A stretch of 64,000 nucleotides of DNA from Hippophae tibetana (taxonomy: Eukaryota; Streptophyta; Magnoliopsida; Rosales; Elaeagnaceae): contig CM072801.1 of the NCBI GenBank assembly GCA_037013495.1, positions 9,596,501 through 9,660,500 on the forward strand. Reading direction: 5' to 3'. Positions within the stretch are counted from its first letter, which is position 1; each line of letters begins with the position of its first letter. The translations under genes and the position numbers were made by a program. Below the pieces are notes generated by a model that saw only the letters and a program-made list of their open reading frames with translations, was not told the origin of the DNA and searched no databases. Of this stretch, positions 49,450 to 61,194 are shown one piece after another.

Positions 49450-49985
49450 ATTAAAAGCAAGAATGGAAGGGGACATACTAAGTAAGAGGTGCTATAATAC
49501 AAAAAGGCTATTAATAAAGCTCTAAGAAGCCTTCTACAAGACTAGGTTCATCTCAATCAGGTCTTCAAAAGTAAAACATGAAGGTGCATCAATCCACAAC
49601 CTTCATGTTTAAGCCCTCAATCTTGGTTCAATTCTTAGATAAATACTTAGAGGAGCCTCCAAATTAACAGGATGTCGGGAGATGAGTCATGCGACAATCA
49701 TCAACTTTGAGATGCCTCGTTCCTTCGTAATAATCTCACCAACATCTAAAGTTAAATCAAGGTGACTTACTTGGTTGCTTAAGTCTTCCATCATGCTCAC
49801 ATAAGATGGAGAAGCAGTGGTTGAAGATTTAGGGAAAAATTAGCGCCAGAACAAAGAGATAGAGAAAATTAGTTGAGTGTATGGACGAGAGAAGAACGAG
49901 AAAAGGAAGGTTAGTTTAGTTGAAGAGATGAACGAAGAAGGCGGTTGGAAGGGGAAGAAGTAGAGAGAATTTTTTTAGGCATAAG
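49450..49985 (-). mobile_element. Possible 5' part of an L1-like retroposon
   Basis: On the minus strand a CT-rich leader (rc of about 49985-49815) leads to an ATG and a short frame with MMEDLSNQVSHLDLTLDVGE, which resembles the opening of plant L1 ORF1 proteins, then a TGA. Further degraded coding-like sequence continues to about 49450. Together with 47158-48468 it may be one minus-strand L1-like element split by the gypsy fragment. Weak evidence. Confidence 0.3.
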
Positions 49986-49988
49986 TCG

Positions 49989-50436
49989 TGTTATGGGTGG
50001 AAGCGATAAATGACGGTATATGAATATATCAAAGTGGTAAAAGAACACACAAAATTTATGTAGTTCGACAATTCGCCTAAGTTCACGGGAGGCAGTAGAT
50101 ATTATTGAACTGAGTAGAAAATATACAGAATATAGATACAGATTTCATCACTAATAATATCTCTCAAGTGTTTCCAAACTCATAGAAAAAACTCTCAAAC
50201 TCACTAAGTATTTTCTCTCTTTGAGCTTGCTTATGCTATCCCTGATTTTTTCTTATTTTTGTCTTGTTATTCAATGCATGAACTCTTCCTTATTTATAGA
50301 TGAAGCAAAGTTCCCTTTCCTTAAATTATGCCATAATTTAAGCCTTAAATTAGGCCACTAATTTCCTTAAATCATGTCACAAATTAAACCATAAATTAGG
50401 TCACTAATTTGTTACTTTTAGAGCCAATATTCAACA
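49989..50436 (-). repeat. Solo copia-type LTR with perfect 5-bp duplication
   Basis: A 448-bp block with TG..CA-type ends (TGTTATGGG on the left, ATTCAACA on the right) flanked by AGTCG at 49984-49988 and again at 50437-50441. No internal region adjoins it. Its TTTATGTAGTTCGACAATTC block and repeated TTAAATTAGGCCACTAATTT-like segments resemble, in layout, the Tork-type LTRs of this window in minus orientation. It arose by loss of the rest of an element through LTR recombination. Confidence 0.85.
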
Positions 50437-50529
50437 AGTCGAAGACTAGTTAACTTTAATTTTTGCAACTGTAATTATTCAAGTATAAATGTTGAAAATA
50501 CAGTGCAATTGTAATTGAAAACAATTCAT

Positions 50530-50925
50530 AGATGCTAATGGATGTAGGACAAAACAAGAATGTGAACGGAATTGGATGAGTCTTCAAGAGCTGATTGTTT
50601 AGTTTCTGTTTTGGTGTTTCCTATCATGTACAAGTGTATTGGTTATTCATTCATGAAGTATTTTGTTATGCTCTTTGCCTAAGTGGATAACATTGGTAAC
50701 CTTATGAATTCCTTCTTGAATGGTTGTCACTAGCCATGGTGTTCGATATTGGTAATATATGGTTACATTGACAGTTTTGTTTGGTTGGTGAAGATGAAGT
50801 TTGTTTAGGTACATTGATTATGGTATGCTTTGTTTAGTTTATTCATGTTTTGAGGATTGTATGCTTCTTTGGATTTGGCTCTATAATAAAATTTATTTCT
50901 TTGTTTTGAACCAAAAAATTATTCA
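50530..50925 (+). mobile_element. Probable 3' end of an L1-like retroposon
   Basis: T/G-rich sequence without coding signal that ends TCTATAATAAAATTTATTTC and, after TTTGTTTTGAACC, a short A-run. This is the usual style of plant L1 3' ends. Heavily 5'-truncated. Confidence 0.4.
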
Positions 50926-50929
50926 AGTA

Positions 50930-51900
50930 AAAAAGATTTCAGCATGATGCAATTGGGGAAAAAATTGTCCTTGTGGTCACTTTTTAGATAATAATATGAT
51001 TAAATTATAACAAATTAATAATAAGATAAATGTCACTATTACAATAAATATGTGAGCAGACACTACTTTTCTCATTTCTCTCAATTTTGTATTGTTTATG
51101 TCAACTTTGCATGAAGATCTTTTAATAGAAAAGAAAGAAAGACACAGAGCTTCAACAATGAATGCTTTTGATCTTATTTCTAGGTCAGATGACATTGAAA
51201 ATGTATTTTGAGTTAGAGGTGCAATATGTATCTTAATATTAATGCCTCTGATCATGACATGGTGCAATATGTTTTGAGTTTGGATCATGACATGGTGTAG
51301 TATGCATGCATGACATACCATGATTAGATATTTATTCAGATGTCTAGCTAGCTAGCCAAGCCATGGAGTCATGCACAATGGACATTAAGAACTATGCTTT
51401 GGAACTTCAATGTTGATTTCAATGAGTCCAGAGCATGCTAATTAGAGAAACAAACGTTAAAGTACAAGTCATCATGTTTATATGAAAGAAAACTTCATTT
51501 TGCATTCTAGTATTGCTAGTTTTTTTAATGAAAATGAAGAACACAATGCATATTGTTTTTGCTAATATTGTGTTTTCATCTTATATACAAGGAAGAACAC
51601 AATTCATTTGACTTGGTTAACCAATACTTGTTCACTTGTGCTAATTTGTAAGGTAGAAACTATTTATGATCACTTGCACAAGTCATCATGTTTATATGAA
51701 AGAAAACATCATTTTTGAAGCGGTATTTGTCCCACCTAATTTTACCAGATAACTCTAAACACAATTATGAACATTTTGGTAAAAATAGGGTAGAAGAAAA
51801 GGACTACATGTGCCACCTGAAGGAAAGAAAACATTTCACGCACCTTCACGCTCCATCACGTGCCATCTGGAGGTTGCAGACGATGATGTGGCATGCGGCT
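50930..51900. other. Intergenic stretch with a spaced direct repeat
   Basis: No gene. A 30-base exact direct repeat (ACAAGTCATCATGTTTATAT and the following GAAAGAAAAC) occurs at 51464-51493 and 51678-51707, 214 bases apart. Confidence 0.6.
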
Positions 51901-51912
51901 CGGCTCGACTCG

Positions 51913-52014
51913 AGGACGTAGCCAGCCCGCACCTCGGTTCGGCTCACGGACGTAGTTGGTCTGCATCTCGGTTTGGCTCACGAATGTAGCTGGCCTGCAT
52001 CTCAATTCGGCTCA
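51913..52014 (+). repeat. 34-bp tandem repeat, three units, in the element D leader
   Basis: Units at 51913-51946, 51947-51980 and 51981-52014, each of the form GGACGTAG..GG.CTGCATCTCG followed by GTTYGGCTCA. GC-rich against AT-rich surroundings. Confidence 0.9.
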
Positions 52015-53323
52015 GGTTTGGTTCGGTTCAACCAACACTTCGATCTGAACCCAATTTTCTCAATTTTTCACATTTTTTCCAATTTTGGCCAATTTGGTCC
52101 ATTTTAAAGGTCTGAACCCGATTTTTTTTTCTGGTTCTATCTTTTTAAAATAGGTTTGGTCCATTTTTCAAGGTTTTTAAACCAATTTTTTTATCCAGTT
52201 TTGTGTTTTTTATTCGGTTTAGTCCATTTCTTCTTTAAAAAAAACATTGGTTCAATATACTTTATACCGGTTCTTGCAGTTTTATTTCCAGTTTTGGAAT
52301 TATTACACCATTTTCTAGTTAGTTTACCATAAAATCATGACAAAGGGCACAATTTCATTACCTGTAGAGCAATCAACTCCAGTTATTGTACAATCTGTCC
52401 ATTTTGAAGGTGTTTTTAATGCTGAAATTATTCTAAATGAGACTAATTATGATGTTTGGTCTCAAATAATAGAAATTCATATTGCAGAGAGAGAGAAACT
52501 ATCTTATATTCATAACAAAAATTTGCAACCAGAAAAAACATCAGAAAATTATAACAAGTGATATGCAGAAAATCAAAAAGTGAAGAAATGATTGCTTATG
52601 TCAATGAGTCCAGAAATCATGAAGCGTTATTTACGCATAACTATTGCTCTTGAAATTTGGGGTGCTTTGGCAAAAGAATTCTATGATGGAAGTGACGCAT
52701 TACAAGTATTTGTCTTAAACCAAAAAGTCTTTACTTCCAGACAAAATGGAAAATCACTTTCAGAGTATTATGGAGAGTTGACTAAATTTTTTCAAGAGCT
52801 AGACCATCGTGATAAGGTAGTCATGAAAGACCCTCATGATTTAATATCATATCAGGAGTCTATTGAAAGACTAAGGGTACATATTTTTCTTGTTAGATTA
52901 GATGATGAATTTGAGCAGGTTCGTGGAGAAATTTTGTGAAAAGAAACCATCCCAAATTTAAAAGGTTGTTATTCCTTGATTCGACGAGAGGTAGTACGTC
53001 GAATCTCAATGAAGGAAAAATCTGGAAACGTTGATGCTTCTGCCATGATATCTAAAAATCGTTTTTTTTTTTCAATCAGCAAGAACAAAGGATGACTGAT
53101 AAATCATCATTTAAATGTACCTATTGTCATCAAAAAGGTTATACAAAAGAACAATGTTTTGAACTTGTGGGATATACTGACTGGTGGGATCACAATTGTG
53201 ACTCTCGGAAGAAAACTCCACGGTAGATGTCTACTGCCACCATTGTTGAAACAATAAAGGATCATGTTGCAAAATGTTGTCTATTTTGCAGAACATAAAA
53301 CGTGCAAGCATACATGGTCACAA

Positions 53324-55257
53324 GTAATAATATTTGATAAGTAAGTTATCGTTTCCACAGAGATTTGTTACTATAGTTTGTTGAGTACTAAAATTATCTC
53401 TCTCTGATTTTATTCAAAACGTTCGTTGATTGTAACAAATTTAACAAAAGAGTTTATTAACAAAATAAAAGAAATCTAGGATTGCAAATTTTCACTAAAT
53501 TCATCAACTCAAATCATATTATTTTCTTTTGATTTATATTTTTTAGTACATTTAATTTGTCAACCGAAAACTTCTAATTTTATTCATACATCTCTTCCGA
53601 GCTCCGTACAAACACACCTCGTTAAATTAATTCACTATATTCCTATGAGAATTAAATTCACCAAGATTCATTACGTTCTAAATTCTCAAATGATCACACA
53701 TACAATTAGGGTATATTCCTATCCTTCATCATACATGTCATTCTATCTATTGATACACAAAATACCTCTTCCAAGTTTATTTATGTGCCATAGATCATTT
53801 GATAAAATTCGTAAATAATCAAAAGCATTAAGCACAAAATAGAATAAACAACTCAAACGTCTTATAAATCGTTCAAAAATAATTAAAATAAAAGCATCAT
53901 AAATTTAGATCAAATACAACCTTAGAAAAATTAAATTACTTCATAAATTTAAAATAAAAATTACAACAGATACAGAAATATTAGATGAAGAAGAAGGAAA
54001 ATTAAAACACAAATATTTGGCACATGCAGAACACAACAAAAGCCAAAAAATGGCTTCTGCGTGTTCTGCAGTCCAAAACCGAACAACACAAAATAATCTT
54101 AAAAACTAAACACTCCAAAAACTCTCCAAAAACTTTTTTACTCTATCATACTATCTCCTATTTATAACTAAAAATAATATATCTAAAATATTAAATTTTT
54201 TATTTTATTTTTTAAATGAATGCGTAAAAATTTGTATCAAAAAATAAAAATCACGCGTATCGATTTTCGATATTTAAAATATTAATTAAAATCATGCGTA
54301 GACACAGGCGCCATTCGGTTTTTTTTATTCAAATTGCATGCCACGTGTCAGTGTCTGATTCGCTGCAAGGATTTAATGCAGACACATGGTAGCATTTCAT
54401 TGGCTGCGGGAAACGGGCGCACGATAGATTGTCGCACGGGAGACAACGGCTACAACGCGGGTTGATCCTGCACTTTCGCACCCATCATAACATGCCATGT
54501 GTCAGCACATGATTCACTGAAAAATAAAGTGGGACATATGTCAGCTCCTGATTCGCTGAAAGAATTAGTGCAGACACGTGGCATCATTTGATTAGCTGGA
54601 TATCCGGTTGCACGCAGAGATCAGGGCACGGGATCAGAGGCGCGCGTAACGTGGGGGACAACGGCTGGATGCGTCAGACACGTGGGTCCCACCTACACGC
54701 CGGCCTGTGCGGCAGGTTGGCCCCATCGGACGTCGAGCCGCGTGAAAGACAAAATCTGTACCCACGTAAGTTGGTCGGGTGTGATCGGGACGCACACATC
54801 GTAGCCGTTTCTTCTTTGATCGAACGGTCCACGTTTCGCGCGTACTGTATGGCGCGTGGATTCTTCTCACCTGCGCAGAAAATTAAACTTTCTTAATTGC
54901 ATTTTGATCCACAAATTTACTTCAAATTACATTTAAAACTTTATTTAATTACAACTAAGCCTTTTTCTAATTTAAATTAAAATTTTAAACTTTTAATAAT
55001 TATAATTAAGTCTGATTTTAATTCAAATTATATTTTCGACTTTTATAAATTGCAATTAAACATTCTTTTATTTGAAATTATATTTTTGGACACAAATTTG
55101 TAATTAAGTACGTTTTCGATACAAATTATTTAATTTTATTAAAATTTATAAAAAACAGTAAATACTAATTTATTAAACTAAAATTAACTAAAAACATTAA
55201 AAACATAGCAATTATAATTAATAAAATAGATGAAAATAACTATATAAAATATAGTTA
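53324..55257. mobile_element. ~1.93-kb insertion inside copia element D, class unknown
   Basis: Separates the gag zinc knuckle from the protease of element D. The six bases TCACAA occur on both sides (53318-53323 and 55258-55263) and may be the target duplication. The left part starts TGATAAGTAAGTTATCG with a TTTCCACAGAGATTTG block; the right end carries a short hairpin AACTATA-TAAAA-TATAGTT and the ends read TGATAA..TTATCA if taken slightly inside. There is no transposase or other coding domain. A GC-rich island lies at 54335-54880. Confidence 0.5.
54335..54880. promoter_or_regulatory. GC-rich island with repeated G-box and CCAAT-like motifs
   Basis: About 550 bases of balanced to GC-rich DNA in AT-rich surroundings. 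CACGTG cores or close variants occur at about 54350, 54575 and 54679, with CATGTG variants near 54496. They recur in a repeated arrangement: (C)ACGTGTCAG, then TGATTCGCTG, then TTAGTGCAGACACGTGGCA, then ATTGGCTG-like. G-boxes are known bZIP/bHLH sites; a promoter role here is inference. Two frames on opposite strands (54588-54896 and 54634-54870) look like by-products of base composition. Confidence 0.4.
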
Positions 55258-58200
55258 TCACAAACTCCTCAACAAATGTTGGTAAGATGCTTAAAACTTT
55301 TCTCTTGTTTTTAATAATACATGGATAATTGATTCAGGTGCAACTGATCATATGACATTCGATTCTAGACAAATCTCAAAACCATCTTCACACAAAACTG
55401 TTTGCATTGCCAATGGTAACACAACCTCATTTATTGGGGAAAAATCTTTATCTCTCACTAGTACTTTGAATTTCGATTCAGTACTAATTGTTCCTTTTTT
55501 AGAGTATAACCTTATATATATTTCTCAAATAACCATTGTTTTATCTTGTTTTGTTATTTTTTGGCCTGACTTTTGTGTGTTCAAAGATATCCAAACAAAG
55601 CAAACGATTGGTCGTGGTATTAGGCAAGAAAACCTGTATTATTTGGACTTGGATTCAATAAATCATGCACTGGTGGCAACTGGATCTAAAAAGGATGAAT
55701 CAAATATATGGTTGTGGCATAGGAGATTGGGTCATGCTTCTTTTGGATATTTAAAGAAATTATTTCCAAGCTTAGATCTTTCTATTTTAAAGTGTGATGT
55801 CTGTGAACTAGCAAAAAGTCATCGTTACTCATTTCCTGTAACCTTAAATAAAAATCCATTTTCATTTATCGTTATACATTTTGATGTATGGGGTTCTTCC
55901 AAAGTCTCTACTTTGGGAGGATCACGTTGGTTTGTTACATTTATTAATGATTTTAGTAAAATGACTTGGGTCTGTTTAATGAAATCTAAAAGTGAGGTAA
56001 ACGTATTATTTAGAAAATTTCATAAAATGGTTTGTACTCGGTATAAAACACATATTCAAGTTGTACGTAGTGACAATGGAGGAGAATATAAAAGTTCTAA
56101 GCTTCAAGAATATCTTAAATCAGAAGGGATTAGTCATCAAACTACTTGTGTTGATACACCTCAGCAAAATGGAGTTGTAGAAAGAAAAAAATCGACACTT
56201 GTTGGAAGTTATCCATGCCTCATTGATCAAAGCTCATATGCCATTATCTTATTGGGGAGAAGCACTTACTTCTGTTGCATATTTGATCAATCGGGTACCT
56301 TTTAGTTCCATTAACTTCCAAACACCATTACAAGCCATCACTGAAGCAATTGTTGCACCAAGTGTACCCAATTTACCTCCTCGTGTCTTTGGGTGTGTGG
56401 CATTTGTACACCTACATAAACAACAACGTAGCAAGTTGGATCCACGAGCAATACGTTGTGTTTTTATGGGATATTCCACACAACAAAAAAGGTATCGTTG
56501 TTATCATCCTCCAACAAAACAAATGATTACCACTATGGATGTTATTTTTCATGAAGACACAATGTATTTCTCTTCTACACCTGAATTTCAGAGGGAGTAC
56601 AGCCATGCAAAAATTGAAACCCTTACATATAAATTGTTTCCTTATGAAGAAAGACAAATTATATGTGAGGAAAATAAAAATAACTTGAATTCAGATGGTA
56701 ATAACTCCCAATATAGAGAAGACTCAAGGGAAATGGAATTAAGTCCTCATCAACTTCAAGATCATCAAGCAAGTTCATTACTACCACTAAATGAGTACAA
56801 GTTTCCTTCTCCATAAGTTTTTGATATACCTAACCAATCATTTGTAAAGGATGCTCCAAATATTGAACCAACCAGAAAAATACTTCCACCACGTCCTAAC
56901 AGAGGTATTCCTAAAGCCATGTATGAACTTATGATTTCTAGTAAAGTCAAATATCTCATGAGTAACTATATGTCTAAACATCGTTTACCAAAATCAAATG
57001 TATCATTTATGAATCAATTATCTGTTGTATCTATTCCTAATAGTGTGTAGGAAGCTTTAGCTGACCAAAATGGAAATATGCTATGAATGAAGAACTAAGA
57101 TCCTTAGGAATAAATAAAACTTGGGAACTTGTCGATCGTCCACCAACAAAGAAAATTGTTGGATGTCGATGGATTTTTTCAGTAAAGTATCAAGCAGATG
57201 GTATGATTGAACGCTATAAAGCAATATTGGTGGCAAAAGGATACACTCAGACATATGAGATCGACTATACAAAAAAAAATTCTCATGTAGCCAAAATTAA
57301 CACTGTTCAAGTCTTGGTATCTCTAGCTGCAAATTTAGATTGACCATTATATCAGTTTGATGTAAAAAATGTCTTTCTACATGGAGATTTAATTGAAGAA
57401 GTCTACATGGATTTACCACCAGGAATCAAGAAATCCAAAATCCATGATGAAAAGGTGTGTAAATTAAAAAAATCACTGTATGGATTGAAACAATCCCCAA
57501 GAGCATGGTTTGGGAGGTTCACAAAGTCAATGAAGGTATTTGGCTACAAGCAAAGCAATTCAAACCATACTTTATTTATGAAAAAAAGTATGGTAAGATC
57601 ACTGCACTTATTGTATATGTTGATGGTATGATAGTAACATGAAATGATCTTGAAGAAAGGAAAGCTCTACAAAGTTATTTGTCCAAGGAATTTGAAATGA
57701 AAGACCTTGGTTCCTTAAAATATTTTCTTGGGATTGAAGTTTCTCGATCAAAAGAAGGAATCTTCTTATCTCAAAGAAAATATGTCTTAGATTTATTAAA
57801 AGAAACTGGTATGTCGGCATGTTAACCAACTAATACACCAGTAGAGGAAGGATTAAAGTTATGTATCAAGGTTGATCAAGTTCCAACAAATAAAGAAAGA
57901 TACCAAAGGCTTGTTGCAAGGTTGATGTATTTGGCACACACAAGACCAGATCTTGCCTATGCTTTAAGTATTGTCAGCCAATTTATGCTTAATCTTGGAA
58001 AAGGAGTATTGTTCACTAAAAACTCAGAGTTCCAAAGAATAGAAGTATATACTGATATTGATTGGGTTGGATCAATAAATGATAGACAATCTACACAGGC
58101 TACTTCACTTTTGTAGGGGGAAACCTTGTAACGTGGATAAGTAAGAAACAACATGTTGTTGCCCGTTCAAGCGCAGAGGCTGAATACAGAGGCATGACAT

Positions 58201-58355
58201 TTAGGCTTTGTGAGAAAATTCATTAAAATTACCAAAAATTAAGTCAGAAGATCAATTGGATGACATCCTTACTAAAGCAGTCTCATATCGAGTATTCACA
58301 GAAATTTCAGTCAAGTTAGGCATGAAAGATATCTATGCACCAACTTGAGGGGGAG

Positions 58356-58560
58356 TGTTGAATTCAACAAATACTACAACTCATTCAACACATACTGCAT
58401 CGATGTTAAACGCCTACCAATATACATGATGTCTACCAATATACACGGTACCTACCAAGCATATAAATATTGATTTCTTCTTCTTATTATTATTTTATTC
58501 AAATATTGATTTCTTGATATATATATATACGAATGAATGCTGAAGAGATGAGAAGGTGCA
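58356..58560 (+). repeat. 3' LTR of copia element D (right border uncertain)
   Basis: Starts TGTTGAATTCAACAAATAC immediately after the purine tract TTGAGGGGGAG. It contains repeated CTACCAATATACA(C/T)G segments. No second LTR survives, so the right end is a rough estimate. Confidence 0.55.
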
Positions 58561-60107
58561 TGAGACCTGAATAGCTTTTAATTGGTGTAAGGAATTGTCT
58601 TGTAAAATTTTGCTTAAAATGCCATAACTAGAGCAATTATGGTATCTTTGCTTCTTTTACTGTCAAATTTGACGTTTGCATTTCCAAATCTATATGTGGT
58701 TAAGAATCTTAAAATGCACCTAAATTTAAAATGATTGTGATGCGGTGGAAAAATAACTTTAAAAATTAATAAGTTTGGTTATTATTTGGAAAGGGATAAG
58801 ATAAGTCGCAATAATTTAACAGGGCAAAAGTTATAAAAATTAATACCATAATTATTAAATTAAGTATCAAAAATTACATAATTTCATAATATATGAATTA
58901 AATATTGTTAGTATAGTATTTTTAATTTTATAATTTATTAAAATTAACACTTATATTCTAAAAAATATATTAAAAGTGAGTATTTATATTACATAATTTT
59001 TATAAATAACTGAACTAAATTGATCAATTTAAAAATTAATTGATAAAAGTGATCATTTACACGTAATAATAAGATTATTATAAAATATTTTTCAAAATAT
59101 TATAAAACCTTTTACTTTCAATGGTATTATTAAGGAATTAAACTATTTAAATTAAATAATTATGAATTTTTTTATGCAATATATTACATGATTTTTTATT
59201 CTCTTACGTTAAAGATTTTTTTATTTTTAATTCTTATAAATCTGAATCGTTTATATATCAAAATGTAATATTTTTTTTGTGAAAGATATGAGCCATTAAT
59301 GTTTAAAAATAGGATCGATTCATCATGTCCTATTTGTGATATCTTGAACTTTTGAGCTTCTCTTCTTTCTTTGGGCACGCGTAAGGCACATATTATTCTA
59401 TTAATTATTGATAATTAATTTTGGATAGTTATATGGAATTAAACCATGTTATTATTATTAAAACTATTATATATAAATGATAATTTTATTCAATAACAAT
59501 GTATGTAATTAACTATGATAAATAATAAAGAATTCATACATTATTATTGTATCAAAGTTTTTGTAAAATATTTTGATTAACTTTAAACTAAATAAATAAT
59601 GAGGCGTAATGCTATTTTGAAGATTCAGTTTTATTCAAGTTTCAGAACGCTTTATAAGGTTCTAAAATGTTGTATCCATGTTACGAAGACTTTATTTCCT
59701 TTAAAAATGTTTTGTTAACTAAAGCGTGAAAAATTAAGCTTAAAAGTTCCATCAATTTTTTTTGTTTTGTGTCATCTAATTAATTTAAAGCTTTTGGATT
59801 TCCTTTTTCACAGTTAATTATCATTTGGTTCGTAAAATGAAATCAATTTAATAATACGAAAGAAATATAAAAGAAACAATTTTATTTAATTTGATCACTT
59901 AAATAAATAAAAAAATAAATATTATAATGTATGATTTACAACTGAACTGTAATAAAAAATACTACATATTATCTTAATATTCATATATTCATTAAATTTT
60001 AAATATTATTATTTATTTTTTATTTTTTCGTTAGACAAAATACATTATTGAAATTATTATTTTTAATAATTATTATTTAAAAATAAAATATATTATTAAA
60101 ATTATCT
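58561..60107. other. AT-rich intergenic stretch
   Basis: No gene or repeat border recognised. Confidence 0.5.
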
Positions 60108-60400
60108 TTTTTAAATAGTGTTTAGGGTTTTGAAGTTTAGAATTCAGGTATTTAGGGTTAAAATTATCATTTTTCTAAATAAGGTTTAGGGTTATATTTG
60201 TGCGTTTAAGGTTTAAAGTTATATTTGTGGGTTAAAGTTTAGGATTAAAATTATTATTTTTCTAAATAGGATTTAAAGTTTTGAGATTTGGGATTAAAGT
60301 TAAAATTATTATTTTTCTAAATAGAGTTTAGGGTTTAGGGTTTTGTGATTTAAGATTTAGGATTTATAGTTATATTTAAGGTTAGTATAAAATTGGAAAA
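60108..60400. repeat. Degenerate telomere-like minisatellite
   Basis: Many TTTAGGG, TTTAGGGTT and near variants (TTTAGGA, TTTAAGG) are interspersed with a recurring AAAATTATTATTTTTCTAAA block (about 60160, 60253, 60305 and, less clearly, 60112). TTTAGGG is the plant telomere unit, here degenerate and internal. Confidence 0.75.
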
Positions 60401-60445
60401 AAAAATAGAGATGAGAATAGTATCATAATTTCTTAAGGGAAAGTA

Positions 60446-60474
<29 letters not shown>
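60446..60474. repeat. AT microsatellite
   Basis: Uninterrupted AT dinucleotide run. Confidence 0.9.
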
Positions 60475-60477
<3 letters not shown>

Positions 60478-60830
60478 TGGATAAATTGTATTTAAAGTTA
60501 TTTATTTTATGTAATTTGAATATTTTAATTATTTAACTTTTACATAGAATGTATAAATCATTAAAAAATTTAAAATAGAACATAAACCACTTAATTTTTT
60601 AAATCTTCGTGTAAACTAAATAAAATAATATATTCTTAACATGTAAATTACATGCGTGTAACAGTAGGAAGATATATTTGGTATTTTAGAAAAAAAGTAA
60701 CAATAGAATTATAAAAAAATGAAAGCTAATGATTTTTAGCAATAGCATAAAAAAGGATATCCATTATTTAATTCTTTCTGTTATGAAAGCTTAATTATTC
60801 AGTAAGTAGAATTTTAGAAAAAAAATGAAA

Positions 60831-61175
60831 ACTTATGATTTTCAATAAGAACAAAAAAAAAAAGATGAATGGTGTGTAGAAAAAAAAAAGCAAGAAAAAT
60901 AGCAGATCAAACCCGTGCATACAATCAAAAATGGAGGGAATAAATTCGAATATATGGTAATAATAGAGGAAAGCATGTTAAAAGATATATTTATCTCCAA
61001 ATAAATATAGAAGATGATGATTTTCAGTAAGAACATAAAAAAGAAAGAAAGATAAAGAGCGCATAGAAAGAAAACAAGAAAAAAAGCAAACCAGACTCGT
61101 GCATACCATTATAAAAAATAAAGTGAACCAATTTTGACAAATGGTAATAATGGAGAAAAACATGTTAAAAAATAA
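60831..61175. repeat. ~184-bp imperfect tandem duplication
   Basis: Two copies beginning ATGATTTTCA(A/G)TAAGAACA at about 60836 and 61017, both passing through CGTGCATAC and ATGGTAATAAT and ending near CATGTTAAAA. A weaker partial copy may precede at about 60730. The minus-strand frames here are composition artefacts. Confidence 0.75.
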
Positions 61176-61194
61176 TTACTTATAGATGACGTAC

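Larger units (their letters stand above)
51900..58560 (+). mobile_element. Ty1/copia element D (Ivana-like), split by an insertion
   Basis: Parts in order: C/G-rich leader with 34-bp tandem repeats (from 51913), gag (about 52337-53230, ending in a CTYCHQKGYTKEQC zinc knuckle near 53120), then about 1.93 kb of foreign DNA, protease (WIIDSGATDHMT near 55325), integrase (WHRRLGHASF near 55720 to about 56450), reverse transcriptase (about 57080-57820), a remnant of RNase H (about 57900-58300), purine tract (58346-58355) and a 3' LTR beginning TGTTGAATTC at 58356. I find no 5' LTR or primer site. It is a broken fossil with more than ten breaks, so probably the oldest copia copy here. Confidence 0.85.

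Noticed and set aside
54588-54896. Two overlapping ORFs on opposite strands in the GC-rich island
   Set aside because: Arg-rich composition, no recognisable domain, and long frames are expected in a GC-rich patch; the block is better explained as regulatory or repeat sequence.
60842-61163. Two minus-strand hydrophobic ORFs (Phe/Ile/Cys-rich)
   Set aside because: They come from A-rich plus-strand DNA in a tandem duplication; the similarity of the two frames reflects the duplication, not a protein family.
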